A stretch of 64,000 nt of DNA, taken from NCBI GenBank assembly GCA_026388095.1, contig JAPLKL010000067.1:62001-126000 (forward strand), read 5' to 3'. Position numbers and translations under genes: made by a program. The notes under the pieces were generated by a model. That model searched no databases. It was not told the DNA's origin and saw nothing but the letters and a program-made list of their open reading frames with translations. This document shows positions 16,628-25,366 of the stretch, piece by piece (position 1 is the stretch's first letter; every line of letters begins with the position of its first letter). The DNA comes from Elusimicrobiota bacterium (GTDB taxonomy: Bacteria > Elusimicrobiota > Elusimicrobia > UBA1565 > UBA9628).

Positions 16628-17800
16628 ATGAGCATCCTCTCTCTGGCGTTGGCCGCCCTCCTGTCCTTGGCGCCCAAAGTCTGCGGCGCCGAGCCCGTGT
16701 CATTCGACGACGGCGTCGACGCGCCGAAGCTCCTGCGCGAGGCCAGGACGACCGTGGCCGCCCTCCCGGACGTCTCCGGCGCCGCCGTCGCGCCCCAGCC
16801 CAAAGGGCCGCGCCCCGCCCGCAATTTCTCCCACGACGCCACCCCCGCCGAGATCAAGCAGGCGGTCGAGAACAACGCCAAGAACCACCTCCCCCGGGAC
16901 GTCAAGGCGCCGTTCCGGCCGGTCGAGGACACGGCTCAGTTCGCCTACGTGCTCATGAGCGCCTATGAGCAGGGCAGCGAGGTCGCCAACCTGCGCAAGA
17001 CCATCGCCTCCAACCTCCCGGCGGGAGTCAAGCTCGTCATCCTCGCCGACACCGCGGACGCCGACTCGGTGCGCAAGAAGTACCTGAAGTGGCTCCCGGC
17101 CGAGCGGCTCATCATCGCCGCCGACGAGGACACCGGCACCGGCTTCTGGGCGCGCGACTCCTTCCCCGTCCCGGTCTACGACAGCGCCGCCAAGAAGTCC
17201 TCCTTGGTCGCGGCCCGCTACTACCGCGACTTCACCTCCTGGGACGCCGTGGCCTCCGCCGTGCGCGGCCCGGTGGCCAAGAAGGACTTCACCTTCGTGG
17301 GCGGCAACCTCCTGGCCGACGAGGACGGGACCTGCTTCGCGGTGGACAGCTACCGCCTCTTCACCGTCACCCCCCAGGACCTCACCGGCGCCTACGGCTG
17401 CAAGACCGTGCACATCATGCCCCACGTGCACGGCATCGGCGACGTGGACGAGGTGCTCAAGCCCCTGCCCGGCAAGCGCATGCTCACCAACACCGCCGAA
17501 TACAAGGCCGCGCTGGAGTCCTGGGGCTACAAGCTCGTGCTGCTGCCCACGCTGCCGGACGCCTACCGCACCTACGCCAACGCGCTGATCGTGCGCGACA
17601 CCGTCTTCATGCCCGCCTACAAGGTCGCCGCGGACCAGGACGCCCGGAAAGTCTACGAGGGCCTGGGCTACAAGGTCTTTCCCATCACCACCGTGAGCCT
17701 CTCCGACGACATGCACGGCTCCATCCACTGCCAGACCATGGCTTACCCGCCCATGCCCGAGAGCCAGCTGCTCAAGGCCCTGGGCCTGGTCCGGCTCTAG
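16628..17800 (+). CDS. exported agmatine-deiminase/peptidylarginine-deiminase-like pentein
   Basis: 390 residues with a signal peptide (1-20, ending VCGAE). The pentein-fold landmarks are visible: FWARDSFPV with Asp177, FVGGNLLADEDG, HVHGIGDVDEVL (266-275), and the C-terminal nucleophile in GSIHCQTMAYP (Cys368). Family members hydrolyse guanidino groups, giving citrulline- or carbamoyl-type products plus ammonia. Where agmatine deiminases normally show a GHxD motif carrying the catalytic His, this copy reads GDVD (271-274), so activity is uncertain unless a nearby His (266 or 268) substitutes. The gluzincin lipoprotein gene follows after 8 nt and is likely co-transcribed. Confidence 0.82.
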   Translation: MSILSLALAALLSLAPKVCGAEPVSFDDGVDAPKLLREARTTVAALPDVSGAAVAPQPKGPRPARNFSHDATPAEIKQAVENNAKNHLPRDVKAPFRPVEDTAQFAYVLMSAYEQGSEVANLRKTIASNLPAGVKLVILADTADADSVRKKYLKWLPAERLIIAADEDTGTGFWARDSFPVPVYDSAAKKSSLVAARYYRDFTSWDAVASAVRGPVAKKDFTFVGGNLLADEDGTCFAVDSYRLFTVTPQDLTGAYGCKTVHIMPHVHGIGDVDEVLKPLPGKRMLTNTAEYKAALESWGYKLVLLPTLPDAYRTYANALIVRDTVFMPAYKVAADQDARKVYEGLGYKVFPITTVSLSDDMHGSIHCQTMAYPPMPESQLLKALGLVRL

Positions 17801-17808
17801 GCGGCGCC

Positions 17809-18636
17809 ATGAGGTCTGCGGTCCTGGCGCTGCTGGCGGCGGGCCTGTGCGCCTGCATGGACCTGCCGGAAAGCGCGGCGCCCGCCGTCGGCGGGGCCTC
17901 GGCCATCATGAGGCTGCCTTTCCAGCCCCTCGACCCCGGCGCCTACGAGCAGGTCAGCCTGCATTTCAAGGTCTCCGCCTACGGCGCCGACAACGCGCAC
18001 CAGATCTCCAGCCAGGCCGAAGGCTTCTACACCAACATCATGACGGACACCAACCTCTTCTCCTTCATGCCCTCCGGCCTCTACGAGATCGTGGTCTACG
18101 CCAGCCACGAGGAGTACGTGCGCAAGACCGGACAGCCGGACTGGTCCGGCGGGGTCACCTACGGCAACGCCATCTGCAGCTACAACGGGCCCCAGCTCCT
18201 GCAGACCATCGCGCACGAGATGACGCACCTCATCTTCAACGAGTACATGGGGCGGCCGCGCCGCGACCTGCTCTGGCTCAACGAGGGCCTGGCCGTCTAC
18301 GAGCAGGCCAAGGCCGCCAGCGGCACGCGCGTGCCCGCGGAGCTCTTCGGGAGGATCCGCCAGCAGGTGCGCTCCCAGCCTTTGGCTTTGGAAGACATCC
18401 TCGGCTTCGTGCCGCTCGGCGAGCGGACCGACGCCGACCAGAAGGTCTCGTTGTGGTACGCCCAGTCCGAGAGCCTGGTGCAGTTCATGATCGAGCGCGG
18501 CGGCCGCATCGGCTTCTCGCAGTTCCTGCCCGCCCTCAAGGATGGCAAGGGCTTCGACGAGGCCATCCGCTCGGCCTACATCGGGGTGTGGAGCGACTTG
18601 CCCGGCTTCTACCGAGCCTGGCAGGCCAGCCCCTGA
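17809..18636 (+). CDS. lipoprotein metallopeptidase, gluzincin (peptidase MA-like)
   Basis: 275 residues. The N-terminus MRSAVLALLAAGLCAC is a lipoprotein signal (lipobox LCAC, lipidated Cys about 16). The zinc site is complete: HEMTH (His136, His140) and, 19 residues on, the glutamate of WLNEGLAVYEQ (Glu159), as in peptidase MA-like and other gluzincin families. It is expected to be an envelope-anchored protease. It follows the pentein gene by 8 nt. The start was chosen for the lipobox; a much longer open frame in this phase begins inside the pentein gene but lacks homology. Confidence 0.85.
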   Translation: MRSAVLALLAAGLCACMDLPESAAPAVGGASAIMRLPFQPLDPGAYEQVSLHFKVSAYGADNAHQISSQAEGFYTNIMTDTNLFSFMPSGLYEIVVYASHEEYVRKTGQPDWSGGVTYGNAICSYNGPQLLQTIAHEMTHLIFNEYMGRPRRDLLWLNEGLAVYEQAKAASGTRVPAELFGRIRQQVRSQPLALEDILGFVPLGERTDADQKVSLWYAQSESLVQFMIERGGRIGFSQFLPALKDGKGFDEAIRSAYIGVWSDLPGFYRAWQASP

Positions 18637-18648
18637 TAGCGGCCGCCC

Positions 18649-19431
18649 CTAGAGCTGCGAGTCCGAGCCCGGATAGGAGGACTTGGCCGGAGGCGGAGGC
18701 TCGGCGGCCTTCACCTTCCTCGGCGCGGCTTCGGACTTGGCCGCAGGCGGAGGCTCGGCGGCCTTCACCTTCCTCGGCGCGGCTCCGGGTTTGGCCGGGC
18801 CCGCAAGAGACGGCTCCTCGGGCCTGACCGCCCCGGCCGGCAACGGCGCCGGAGTCGAGGCCCCGGTCATGGCGCCCAGCTCCATGCGCTGACCCGCAGA
18901 CACCTTCCGGGACTTGCCCAGGCTGTCGATGACCGTAGGCTCCCCGGTGAAGATGTCGAGCGTCGCGCTCGTCTCGCTCAGGATCTCGGCGGCGAGGATG
19001 CCCTCGGGCAAAGTGGCCGTGAACATCGGCGTCACGATCCGGAACTCGGCGCCCGCGCTCATCCGGGCCCAAGCCTCCAGCCGCCCTGCGCCCAAGGACA
19101 TCGTGGCTCTCTCGGGAGACAACTCCGCCACGCGCAGGTGCGACTGCGGCTTCAGGCGCAGCTTGGTCCCGCCGGACAAGAGCAGCACGCAGTCCGAGCC
19201 CGCCTCGGTCTTGACCGTGGTCCCGGCCGCCAGTCGCCGGCCGGGCCGCGCGAAGAACCACACATCCGAGCCGACTTGTTGGAGCTGCGCGGAGCCCGAG
19301 ACCGGGCCCATCGTGACGGCCAGGGCCGCCAGGGCCGTCGCAGTCCGGGCCGCGGCCGGCGGGACCGCCGCCGAGGCGGCCAGGGCCGGCGCGCTCAGCG
19401 CCAGCAGCGCGACGCAAGCGATGAGTTTCAT
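18649..19431 (-). CDS. exported FecR-domain protein
   Basis: 260 residues from the ATG 13 nt after the hldE-type stop. A signal peptide (1-19) is followed by a FecR-like beta-rich domain: VWFFARPGRRLAAGTTVKTE, SDCVLLLSGGTKLRLKPQSH, LGAGRLEAWARM and FTATLPEGILAAEI. FecR domains outside the iron-sensing systems are often peptidoglycan- or polysaccharide-linked. The last 75 residues are Pro/Ala/Lys-rich, with an 18-residue repeat (PRKVKAAEPPPAAKSEAA) present about twice. It is the last gene of the long minus-strand operon and ends 12 bp from the convergent peptidase gene. Confidence 0.78.
   Translation of the reverse strand: MKLIACVALLALSAPALAASAAVPPAAARTATALAALAVTMGPVSGSAQLQQVGSDVWFFARPGRRLAAGTTVKTEAGSDCVLLLSGGTKLRLKPQSHLRVAELSPERATMSLGAGRLEAWARMSAGAEFRIVTPMFTATLPEGILAAEILSETSATLDIFTGEPTVIDSLGKSRKVSAGQRMELGAMTGASTPAPLPAGAVRPEEPSLAGPAKPGAAPRKVKAAEPPPAAKSEAAPRKVKAAEPPPPAKSSYPGSDSQL
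18680..18800. repeat. 54-bp tandem repeat in the FecR gene
   Basis: A 54-bp unit (from 18680, again from 18734, with a partial third start at 18788) encodes the 18-residue proline/lysine-rich repeat. The copies are nearly identical, indicating recent duplication. Confidence 0.7.
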
Positions 19432-19444
19432 AAGCACCTCTGGT

Positions 19445-19921
19445 TCAGGATTTTCCCTGCAGGCGGCGGATGAGGCCCGTGGTCGAATAGCCGGCCTTGA
19501 GCGCGACGCGCGCCACACGGCCCGCGTGCCGCGCGCCGGCGATCTGGCGCTTGCCGTAGTCCGCGCCCTTGACCAGCACGTCCGGCTTGAGCTTGGAGAG
19601 CAGCGGCTCCGGCGTGTCCTCGTCGAAGGGGACCACCGCGTCCACGCAGGAGAGGGCCGCCAGCAGCGCGGCGCGGTCGCGCAGGCGGTTGACCGGCCGG
19701 CCCGGGCCCTTGCCCAGGCGGCGGGCCGAAGCGTCGCTGTTGACGCCCACGATAAGCACGTCGCCCAAGGCGCGGGCGCGCTCCAGCAACTGAACATGGC
19801 CCGCGTGCAGGATATCGAAGACCCCGTTGGTGAACACCACGGTCTTGCCTTCACAGCCCCAGAGCTGGCGCAAGGTCGTCAGGCGCTTGGCGGTCTTGAT
19901 CTTGGCTCTGGAGGAGGGCAT
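19445..19921 (-). CDS. rfaE2: D-glycero-beta-D-manno-heptose 1-phosphate adenylyltransferase (HldE C-domain type)
   Basis: 158 residues, the adenylyltransferase half only of HldE. The cytidylyltransferase-fold signature TNGVFDILHAGHVQLLERA (HxGH) lies near residues 30-48, with VGVNSDASARRLGKGPGRP, DEDTPEPLLSKLKPDVLVKG and GADY behind it. It makes ADP-glycero-manno-heptose for the LPS inner core. The kinase half is not in the window. The ATG at 19921 is 2 nt after the gmhA stop, so isomerase and adenylyltransferase of the pathway are adjacent. Confidence 0.9.
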   Translation of the reverse strand: MPSSRAKIKTAKRLTTLRQLWGCEGKTVVFTNGVFDILHAGHVQLLERARALGDVLIVGVNSDASARRLGKGPGRPVNRLRDRAALLAALSCVDAVVPFDEDTPEPLLSKLKPDVLVKGADYGKRQIAGARHAGRVARVALKAGYSTTGLIRRLQGKS

Positions 19922-19923
19922 GG

Positions 19924-20520
19924 TCAATGCGCCCGGGGGCTCTTCGGGAAGAGGCCGGTCTCGATGGCGGCGCACCAGGCGTGGATGACAACAGCGTGCA
20001 CCTCCTGGACGCGCGCGGTGTCGGTGGAGGGGGCGCGGACGCACACGTCGCAGAGGTCCTTGAGCCGGCCTCCGCCCGCCCCGGTCAGGCCGATGACGGC
20101 GAGCTTGCGGCGCCGCGCCGCGGCCGCGGCTTTGAGCACGTTGGCCGAATTCCCCGAGGTGGTGATGGCCACCGCCACGTCGCCGGGCCGGGCGTGGGCC
20201 TCGACCTGGCGGGCGAAGACCTGGTCGTAGCCGTAGTCGTTGCCGATGGCGGTCAGGTCCGAGGTGTTGACGGTCAGGGCCAGCGCCGGCAGGGCCCGCC
20301 GTTCGCGCGCGAAGCGGCCCACCAGCTCGGCCGCGAAATGCTGGGCGTCGGCGGCCGAACCGCCGTTGCCGAAGATCAAGACCTTGCGGCCCTTGCGGTA
20401 GGCGGCCAGCAGCAGACCGGCTGCGGCAGCGATCTCCGGCGTCAGGCGCGCGGCCGCCGCCATGGTGCGGCGCGAGTCACGCAGCTGGGACGCGATGAGC
20501 GGTCTGAGCGCCTTGGGCAT
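19924..20520 (-). CDS. gmhA: phosphoheptose isomerase
   Basis: 198 residues with a SIS domain; converts sedoheptulose 7-phosphate to D-glycero-D-manno-heptose 7-phosphate, first step of ADP-heptose synthesis. Landmarks: [52 protein letters not shown] and the active-site segment [18 protein letters not shown] placed the start at 20520, because a perfect AGGAGG lies 6 nt upstream at 20527-20532; an ATG at 20544 would add eight residues. The gene overlaps accC by 44 nt. Confidence 0.93.
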   Translation of the reverse strand: MPKALRPLIASQLRDSRRTMAAAARLTPEIAAAAGLLLAAYRKGRKVLIFGNGGSAADAQHFAAELVGRFARERRALPALALTVNTSDLTAIGNDYGYDQVFARQVEAHARPGDVAVAITTSGNSANVLKAAAAARRRKLAVIGLTGAGGGRLKDLCDVCVRAPSTDTARVQEVHAVVIHAWCAAIETGLFPKSPRAH

Positions 20521-21862
20521 GCCGTTCCTCCTGGATGGTGTCAACGAAATTGGTGTCGAAATCCCCGGACTGGAACTTCGGGTGGGCCAGCACGCGGAGG
20601 TGGAAGCCCGCGGTCGTCGGGATGCCCTCCACGTGCAGCTCGCCCAGGGCCCGCTGGGCCCTGCGGATGGCGGCGGGCCGGTCCGGCGCGTGCACGATGA
20701 GCTTGCCCAGCAGACTGTCGTAGTACATGGGCACGGTGTAGCCGGGATAGATGTGGGTGTCCAGGCGCACCCCGGGGCCTCCGGGCAGGCGCAGGTCCGA
20801 GATGCGCCCCGGCCGGGGCGCGAAGCCGTGATCCGGGTCCTCCGCGTTGATGCGGTGCTCGATGGAGTGACAGCGGATCTCCGAGGCCCGGTCCTGTCCG
20901 AAGGGCAGCGGCTCGCCCGCGGCCAGGCGGATCTGGGTGGCCACCAGGTCCAAGCCGGTCACGCACTCGGTGACCGGATGCTCCACCTGCAGGCGCGTGT
21001 TGACCTCGATGAAGAAGAACTTCCCGTCCGGTGCGAGCAGATACTCCACCGTTCCCACGCTGGAGTAGCCCGCGGCCTTGGCCAGGCGCACCGCCGCGGC
21101 CTGCATGGCCCGGCGGGTGGCGGCCGGCACGGCCGGCGAAGGGGACTCCTCGATGAGCTTCTGGTGGCGCCGCTGCACGCTGCAGTCGCGCTCCGGGAAG
21201 GCGACCACCCCCCCCGCCCGGTCGGCCGCGATCTGGATCTCCACGTGGCGGGGCCGTTCGATGAACTTCTCGATGTAGACCGAGCCGTCCTTGAACGCGG
21301 TCTTGGCCTCGGTCTGGGCGAGCCTGACCGCGGCTTCGAGATCGGCCGGCTCGCGCACGAAGCGCAGGCCCTTGCCGCCGCCTCCGGCCGCGGCTTTGAC
21401 CATGACCGGGAAGCCCACGGCCTGGGCCTCCTTGAGGAAGCCGTGCTCGATGGTTCCGGCCGTGCCCGGCACGACCGGCACCCCCGCCTCGCGGGCCAGG
21501 GCCTTGGCCGCGCTCTTGTGTCCCAGCCTGCGGATGGCCTCGGGCGTGGGGCCGATGAAGGTCAGGCCGTGGTCGGCGCAGGCCTGGGCGAAGTCCGCGT
21601 TCTCGGCCAAGAAGCCGTAGCCGGGGTGGACGGCGTCGGCGCCGGTGATCTTCGCGGCGGCCAGCAGGGCCTCCACGTTGAGGTAGCTTTGCGGCGAGGG
21701 GGCGGGCCCGATGCAGACGGCCTCGTCGGCCAGGGCCACGTGCAGGGATTCCCGGTCGGCCTCGGAGTATACGGCCACGCTGGGGATGCCCAACTCGCGG
21801 GCGGCGCGGATCACGCGCACGGCGATCTCGCTGCGGTTGGCGATGAGGATCTTCTTGAACAT
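20477..21862 (-). CDS. accC: biotin carboxylase subunit of acetyl-CoA carboxylase family
   Basis: 461 residues, slightly longer than the usual ~450. ATP-grasp biotin carboxylase: [20 protein letters not shown] at the start, [17 protein letters not shown] (glycine-rich ATP loop), [20 protein letters not shown], and [17 protein letters not shown] with metal-binding Glu and catalytic Arg. It carboxylates the biotin on a carrier protein with ATP and bicarbonate. The neighbouring biotinyl-domain gene, separated by the zinc-ribbon gene, lacks the biotin lysine, so its partner may be encoded elsewhere. The C-terminal ~20 residues (after DTNFVDT) are unusual. The ATG is 2 nt after the upstream stop, with GAGGTG as ribosome site. 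Confidence 0.93.
   Translation of the reverse strand: MFKKILIANRSEIAVRVIRAARELGIPSVAVYSEADRESLHVALADEAVCIGPAPSPQSYLNVEALLAAAKITGADAVHPGYGFLAENADFAQACADHGLTFIGPTPEAIRRLGHKSAAKALAREAGVPVVPGTAGTIEHGFLKEAQAVGFPVMVKAAAGGGGKGLRFVREPADLEAAVRLAQTEAKTAFKDGSVYIEKFIERPRHVEIQIAADRAGGVVAFPERDCSVQRRHQKLIEESPSPAVPAATRRAMQAAAVRLAKAAGYSSVGTVEYLLAPDGKFFFIEVNTRLQVEHPVTECVTGLDLVATQIRLAAGEPLPFGQDRASEIRCHSIEHRINAEDPDHGFAPRPGRISDLRLPGGPGVRLDTHIYPGYTVPMYYDSLLGKLIVHAPDRPAAIRRAQRALGELHVEGIPTTAGFHLRVLAHPKFQSGDFDTNFVDTIQEERHAQGAQTAHRVPAA
20527..20532 (-). promoter_or_regulatory. Shine-Dalgarno site of gmhA
   Basis: AGGAGG on the minus strand, 6 nt before the ATG at 20520, embedded in the accC 3' end. It decides the start of gmhA and shows that operon-internal genes use ribosome-binding sites, unlike the first genes of most units here. 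Confidence 0.7.
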
Positions 21863-21864
21863 TA

Positions 21865-23157
21865 TCACCTCGGAGGTTCGGTCAGAGCGGCCTGCCGTTT
21901 GCGGATGTAGCCGAGGTCCTCGGGCTTGGTGCAGACCCCGACGGCGGTCTGCAGGTCCGCGGACGCCTCGGGGCTCTTGCCCATGGCGATGCGCGTGTCG
22001 GCGCGGGCCAGGAGCAGGTCGCACTGGTCGGACGGGGCCAGGTCCGGGAAGGCCAGCAGGGCGTCGTACTCGGCCACGGCCTCGGGATATTTCTTCAGGG
22101 AGTTCTTAAAGGTGTCGCCCAGGAGTGCGTGGAGATGATAGAGGCTCTTGAGGGAAAGCCTGGAGGGGTAGACTTGCGAGAGCTGCAGGGCGGCGGCGCA
22201 CTCCTGCGCCGTCTGAGCGGGGACTTTGCGATAATAGACCGCCTCGCAGAGATAGCCGCGGGCCATGGGGTCGCGGGGATCGATGTTGACCGCCGCCTGG
22301 GCGAGGATGAGCGCCATGTCCGGGTCGCTGCGCGTGAACGCCTCCTCGGCCCTCTGCAGGAGGTTCCAGTTGTAGGGGCGCACCCAGCGGCCGTCCTCGA
22401 TCAGGAAGATGAGGAAATCATCTTTGGCCGGCCGCCCCTTGACGAGCAGGCGGTACTTGACCACCGCGGCCTCGGGCTCCAGGCGCGCCAGCTTGATGTC
22501 GGACCAAGTCCAAGGCGCGTCCTCGCGCCCGGCTCGGAACTCGTCCAAAGTGCAGTGGACTTGGGAGGCGTGGGAGAGGAGCGCATAAGCGCCCGGGAGG
22601 TCGCCGCCGCTCAGGGCGTTGAGATACTGGGTCGCGGCGCGGGGGATGGCGCTCTGGGGCTTATGGTAGTCGTAGTAGAGGAATGCCCCGGCGGTGAGGA
22701 CGGCCGCGATCGGAGCCCAGAAGAACATGCTATGGCGGGAGTCCCGGCGGCGCAGGCGCGAGAGGTTGGCCTCGGTGGGCGGCGGGGGCGGGACATAATG
22801 CCCTTCGGGCACGGGCGCCGGGGCGCCGGGTTCCCGACGCAGGGCCGCGGGGATGGAAAGGCCGGTAGGGGGCCGGACGATGTTCAGGGGCTGGGGCGGG
22901 CCCGGCGGCGCGCCGGAGCGCCGGACGGCCGTCTTGGGGATGCTCTCCGGGCCGGCCGCGCCGGAGGGCGCGGCGGGCGCCAGGATCATGGGCGTGCCGC
23001 AGCGGTCGCAGTAGTTCTTGGCCACGGCGTTCTGGAAGGAGCAGTTCCCGCAGATCTTGGCCAAAGCGCTCTGGCACTTGGGGCAGGCATAGCCCGGGGC
23101 CGGCAGCTGGGCTCCGCATTTGGTGCAGACGATCCGGGAGAAGGCGGGTTCGGGCAT
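21865..23157 (-). CDS. double zinc-ribbon membrane protein with TPR-like tail
   Basis: 430 residues. Two zinc ribbons at the N-terminus: CTKCGAQLP...YACPKC (residues 11-28) and ICGNC...NYCDRCGTP (36-55). A Pro-rich linker (60-140) and one transmembrane helix (about 145-163, [20 protein letters not shown]) follow. The rest is an extracytoplasmic or cytoplasmic part with a DUF4878/lumazine-like alpha-beta segment ([16 protein letters not shown]) and TPR-like helices to the end. It has a C-to-N zinc-ribbon arrangement like many bacterial zinc_ribbon_2 proteins. The role is unknown. It lies between the biotinyl-domain gene and accC, in the same operon. Confidence 0.78.
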   Translation of the reverse strand: MPEPAFSRIVCTKCGAQLPAPGYACPKCQSALAKICGNCSFQNAVAKNYCDRCGTPMILAPAAPSGAAGPESIPKTAVRRSGAPPGPPQPLNIVRPPTGLSIPAALRREPGAPAPVPEGHYVPPPPPTEANLSRLRRRDSRHSMFFWAPIAAVLTAGAFLYYDYHKPQSAIPRAATQYLNALSGGDLPGAYALLSHASQVHCTLDEFRAGREDAPWTWSDIKLARLEPEAAVVKYRLLVKGRPAKDDFLIFLIEDGRWVRPYNWNLLQRAEEAFTRSDPDMALILAQAAVNIDPRDPMARGYLCEAVYYRKVPAQTAQECAAALQLSQVYPSRLSLKSLYHLHALLGDTFKNSLKKYPEAVAEYDALLAFPDLAPSDQCDLLLARADTRIAMGKSPEASADLQTAVGVCTKPEDLGYIRKRQAALTEPPR

Positions 23158-23174
23158 CTGGTCCTAGGCGGGGA

Positions 23175-23579
23175 TTAGCCGCGCTCCAAGAAGAAGAGCG
23201 GCTGGCCGTACTGGACCGCCTGGCCGCCGGAGGCGAAGACGCGGGCCACCCGCCCCGTGCAGGGAGCGCGCACCACGTGGGGCTGCCCCGCGCCGGTCTC
23301 GATCTGTCCCAGGGCGTCGCCCTCCTTCACGCAGAGTCCTTCTTCGCCGAGCTTGGGCCGGCCGGGCGCGCTGGCCTGGAACAGCCCCACCGCCGAGGCG
23401 CAGACCGGGACATAGCGGCTGGCCGGGACGCCCGGCGGCGGCGCCGCCGGGGCTGGGCCGGTCGCCAGTTCGAAGCCGAAGGAGCCGTCGTGGTAGCTCA
23501 CGGCCGCGAGGTCCGTGGTCCTGAGCCATGCCATCACCGTCTGGAGCGCCGAGCCTTTGATCTCCGGGAAACTTTTCAT
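23175..23579 (-). CDS. BCCP-like biotinyl-domain protein lacking the biotin lysine
   Basis: 134 residues from an ATGA overlap with cdd. The C-terminal 80 residues follow the biotin carboxyl carrier fold: SRYVPVCASAVGLFQAS (the P.VG.F thumb-side strand), KLGEEGLCVKEGDALGQIE, and APCTGRVARVFASGGQAVQYGQPLFFL. At the hairpin where BCCP has E-A-M-K-L/M, this protein reads E-T-G-A-G-Q-P-H, with no lysine. It therefore cannot be biotinylated at the usual place. Location in the same operon as accC suggests descent from accB. It may act as a structural or regulatory subunit. accB naming was avoided for that reason. Confidence 0.8.
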   Translation of the reverse strand: MKSFPEIKGSALQTVMAWLRTTDLAAVSYHDGSFGFELATGPAPAAPPPGVPASRYVPVCASAVGLFQASAPGRPKLGEEGLCVKEGDALGQIETGAGQPHVVRAPCTGRVARVFASGGQAVQYGQPLFFLERG

Positions 23580-24100
23580 AGGGGTCGCGTCCTCCGGGTC
23601 CGGGGCGCGGGTCGGCGCCGCCGGGTCTTGGTCTTGCGGCGGCGGGATGACTTGGGCCGCAGGAGGTTCTGCGGGTTGGGCGGCAGCAGCCCCGAGGCGA
23701 TGGGGTCGAAGGCCAAGGGCAGCATGCGGAAGACGGTGGTCTTGGTGATCCGCCGGCGCCCGGTGGAGGGGTTGAGGTCCACGAGATAGAGCTCGGTGTG
23801 CTTCCCGCTGAACTCGATCATGACCTGGCGGCAGGCGCCGCAGGGCCTGGTCGCGCTGGCCACCACGCACACGGCCTTCAAGGCCCGGTGCCCGCGCGTC
23901 ACGGCGTTGAAGATGGAGACGCGCTCGGCGCAGATGCTCAGGCCGTAGGAGGCGTTCTCCACGTTGGCGCCCGAGAAGATGCGTCCCGTCTCGGTGAGCA
24001 CGGCGGCCCCCACGCGGTAGCGGGAATAGGGGCAGTAGGCGCCTTTCTGGGCGGTGATCGCGGTCTCGATGAGCCGGCTGATGGTCTTGGTCAGTTTCAT
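23576..24100 (-). CDS. cdd: cytidine deaminase with long basic C-terminal tail
   Basis: 174 residues against about 130 for typical tetrameric cytidine deaminases. The zinc site is intact: GANVENASYGLSICAE (Cys and catalytic Glu) and PCGACRQ. It deaminates cytidine and deoxycytidine for pyrimidine salvage. After residue about 130 comes an Arg/Lys/Pro-rich tail (RRRKTKTRRRRPAPRTRR) not found in most homologues; it could bind nucleic acid, or be an unselected extension. It ends in an ATGA overlap with the biotinyl-domain gene; the start is 16 nt after the mtnP stop. Confidence 0.9.
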   Translation of the reverse strand: MKLTKTISRLIETAITAQKGAYCPYSRYRVGAAVLTETGRIFSGANVENASYGLSICAERVSIFNAVTRGHRALKAVCVVASATRPCGACRQVMIEFSGKHTELYLVDLNPSTGRRRITKTTVFRMLPLAFDPIASGLLPPNPQNLLRPKSSRRRKTKTRRRRPAPRTRRTRPL

Positions 24101-24116
24101 GAGGTTTTCCTGTCGG

Positions 24117-24986
24117 TCATTTCTTGAGGTGCCTGCCCACGAGCAGGTCGAGCTTGCGCAGGACCCGGCGGTCGGCCCGCGCGGGGTCCGTGAAGAGCGC
24201 GCCGGCCAGCGCCGTCGCGCAGCGGCAGAGTCGCGGCCGGGACGCGAGCGCGGGCAGCGCGCGGGCCAGGAGGCGCCGGGCGTTGGCCACGTTGACGGCG
24301 AGGTTCTCCACCACCTTGCCGCTGGAGACCTCCTCGCCCTCCTTCCAGCAGTCGTAATCCGTGACCAGGCAGACCGGGGCGTAGCAGAGCTCGGCCTCGC
24401 GCGCGAGCTTGGCCTCGGGCACCACGGTCATCCCGATGATGTCGTAGCCCTGGCGCCGGTGGTACTCGGATTCCGCCTTGGTCGAGAAGGCCGGGCCCTC
24501 CATGCACACCAAGGTCCCGCCCGCATGCGCCCGGAGGCCCAGGCCGCGGGCGTGCTCATGCAGGAGCCGCGACTGCTCGGCGCAGAAGGGATGGTCGAAG
24601 GCGACGTGCGCGACCAGGCCCGCGCCGAAGAAGGTGGAGGGCCGGCCCTTGGTCTCGTCGACGAGCTGGTCCGGGAAGACGAAATCCCGCGGCGGCAGTT
24701 CGCCCTTGAGCGAGCCCACGGCCGAGATCGCGACCACGCGCTCCACACCCAAGGACTTGAGCGCCCAGATGTTGGCCCGGCTGTTGACCTCGCCGGGCAG
24801 CAAGGTGTGGCCGCGTCCGTGGCGGGGCAGGAAGGCGCAGGCCACGCCCGAGAGCTCTCCCAGCAGGATCGGGCCGGAGGGCGGGCCGAAGGGGGTCTTC
24901 ACGCGGACCTCCCGACGGCCGGCGATGCCGGGCATGTCGTAGAGCCCGCTGCCGCCGATGACGGCCAGGCTGGCGGCGTTCTTCAT
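24117..24986 (-). CDS. mtnP: S-methyl-5'-thioadenosine phosphorylase
   Basis: 289 residues; splits methylthioadenosine with phosphate into adenine and methylthioribose 1-phosphate, in methionine salvage. Landmarks of the PNP/MTAP family: AVIGGSGLYDM, the phosphate-site FLPRHGRGHTLLPGEVNSRA, GGTLVCMEGPAFSTKAES and GMTVVPEAKLAREAE, with VTDYDCWKEGEEVS near the end. The RANIWALKSLGV and DYDCW residues favour methylthioadenosine over guanosine/inosine. I used the ATG at 24986, in an ATGA overlap with the receiver gene; earlier codons (MHPRAPAP) are inside that gene. Confidence 0.93.
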   Translation of the reverse strand: MKNAASLAVIGGSGLYDMPGIAGRREVRVKTPFGPPSGPILLGELSGVACAFLPRHGRGHTLLPGEVNSRANIWALKSLGVERVVAISAVGSLKGELPPRDFVFPDQLVDETKGRPSTFFGAGLVAHVAFDHPFCAEQSRLLHEHARGLGLRAHAGGTLVCMEGPAFSTKAESEYHRRQGYDIIGMTVVPEAKLAREAELCYAPVCLVTDYDCWKEGEEVSSGKVVENLAVNVANARRLLARALPALASRPRLCRCATALAGALFTDPARADRRVLRKLDLLVGRHLKK

Positions 24987-25366
24987 GGCACGTAGCCTCC
25001 CAGGGGCAGGAGCTCTTGGATGCACTTCTCCAGGGCCGGGAAGGAGACGGGCTTCTGGAGGAAGCGCGTCTTGGGGCCGTCGGGTATGATGTCCTTGAGC
25101 TGTTCCAGCGGGTGCGCCGAGATGAAGAGGACCGGGATGTCTTTGGTGCTGGGCTCCTTCTGGAGCACCTGGTAGACCGAGGAGCCGTAGGCTCCGGGCA
25201 TCTGGATGTCGGTGATGATCAAGTGCGGCCGGTGCTCCGCCGCCTTCTGCGCGAGCTCGAAGCCGTCGTGGACGACGATGACGCGGTGCCGCCGGCCGGC
25301 GAGATACTCGCTGAGCAGGCTGGCGATGTCCTCGTCGTCGTCGGCGACGATGATCTGCGCGATCAT
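24983..25366 (-). CDS. single-domain response regulator (receiver)
   Basis: 127 residues, a CheY-like receiver alone. The acidic pair DDDED lies at 9-13, the phospho-acceptor is Asp53 in [10 protein letters not shown], the Ser/Thr switch is in LFISAHP and the conserved Lys105 in LQKPVSF. It has no output domain, so it probably acts by protein contact, for example with a kinase in another locus. Both flanks are ATGA overlaps (glyA before, mtnP after), so it is produced at a fixed ratio with metabolic enzymes, which is unusual. Confidence 0.9.
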   Translation of the reverse strand: MIAQIIVADDDEDIASLLSEYLAGRRHRVIVVHDGFELAQKAAEHRPHLIITDIQMPGAYGSSVYQVLQKEPSTKDIPVLFISAHPLEQLKDIIPDGPKTRFLQKPVSFPALEKCIQELLPLGGYVP

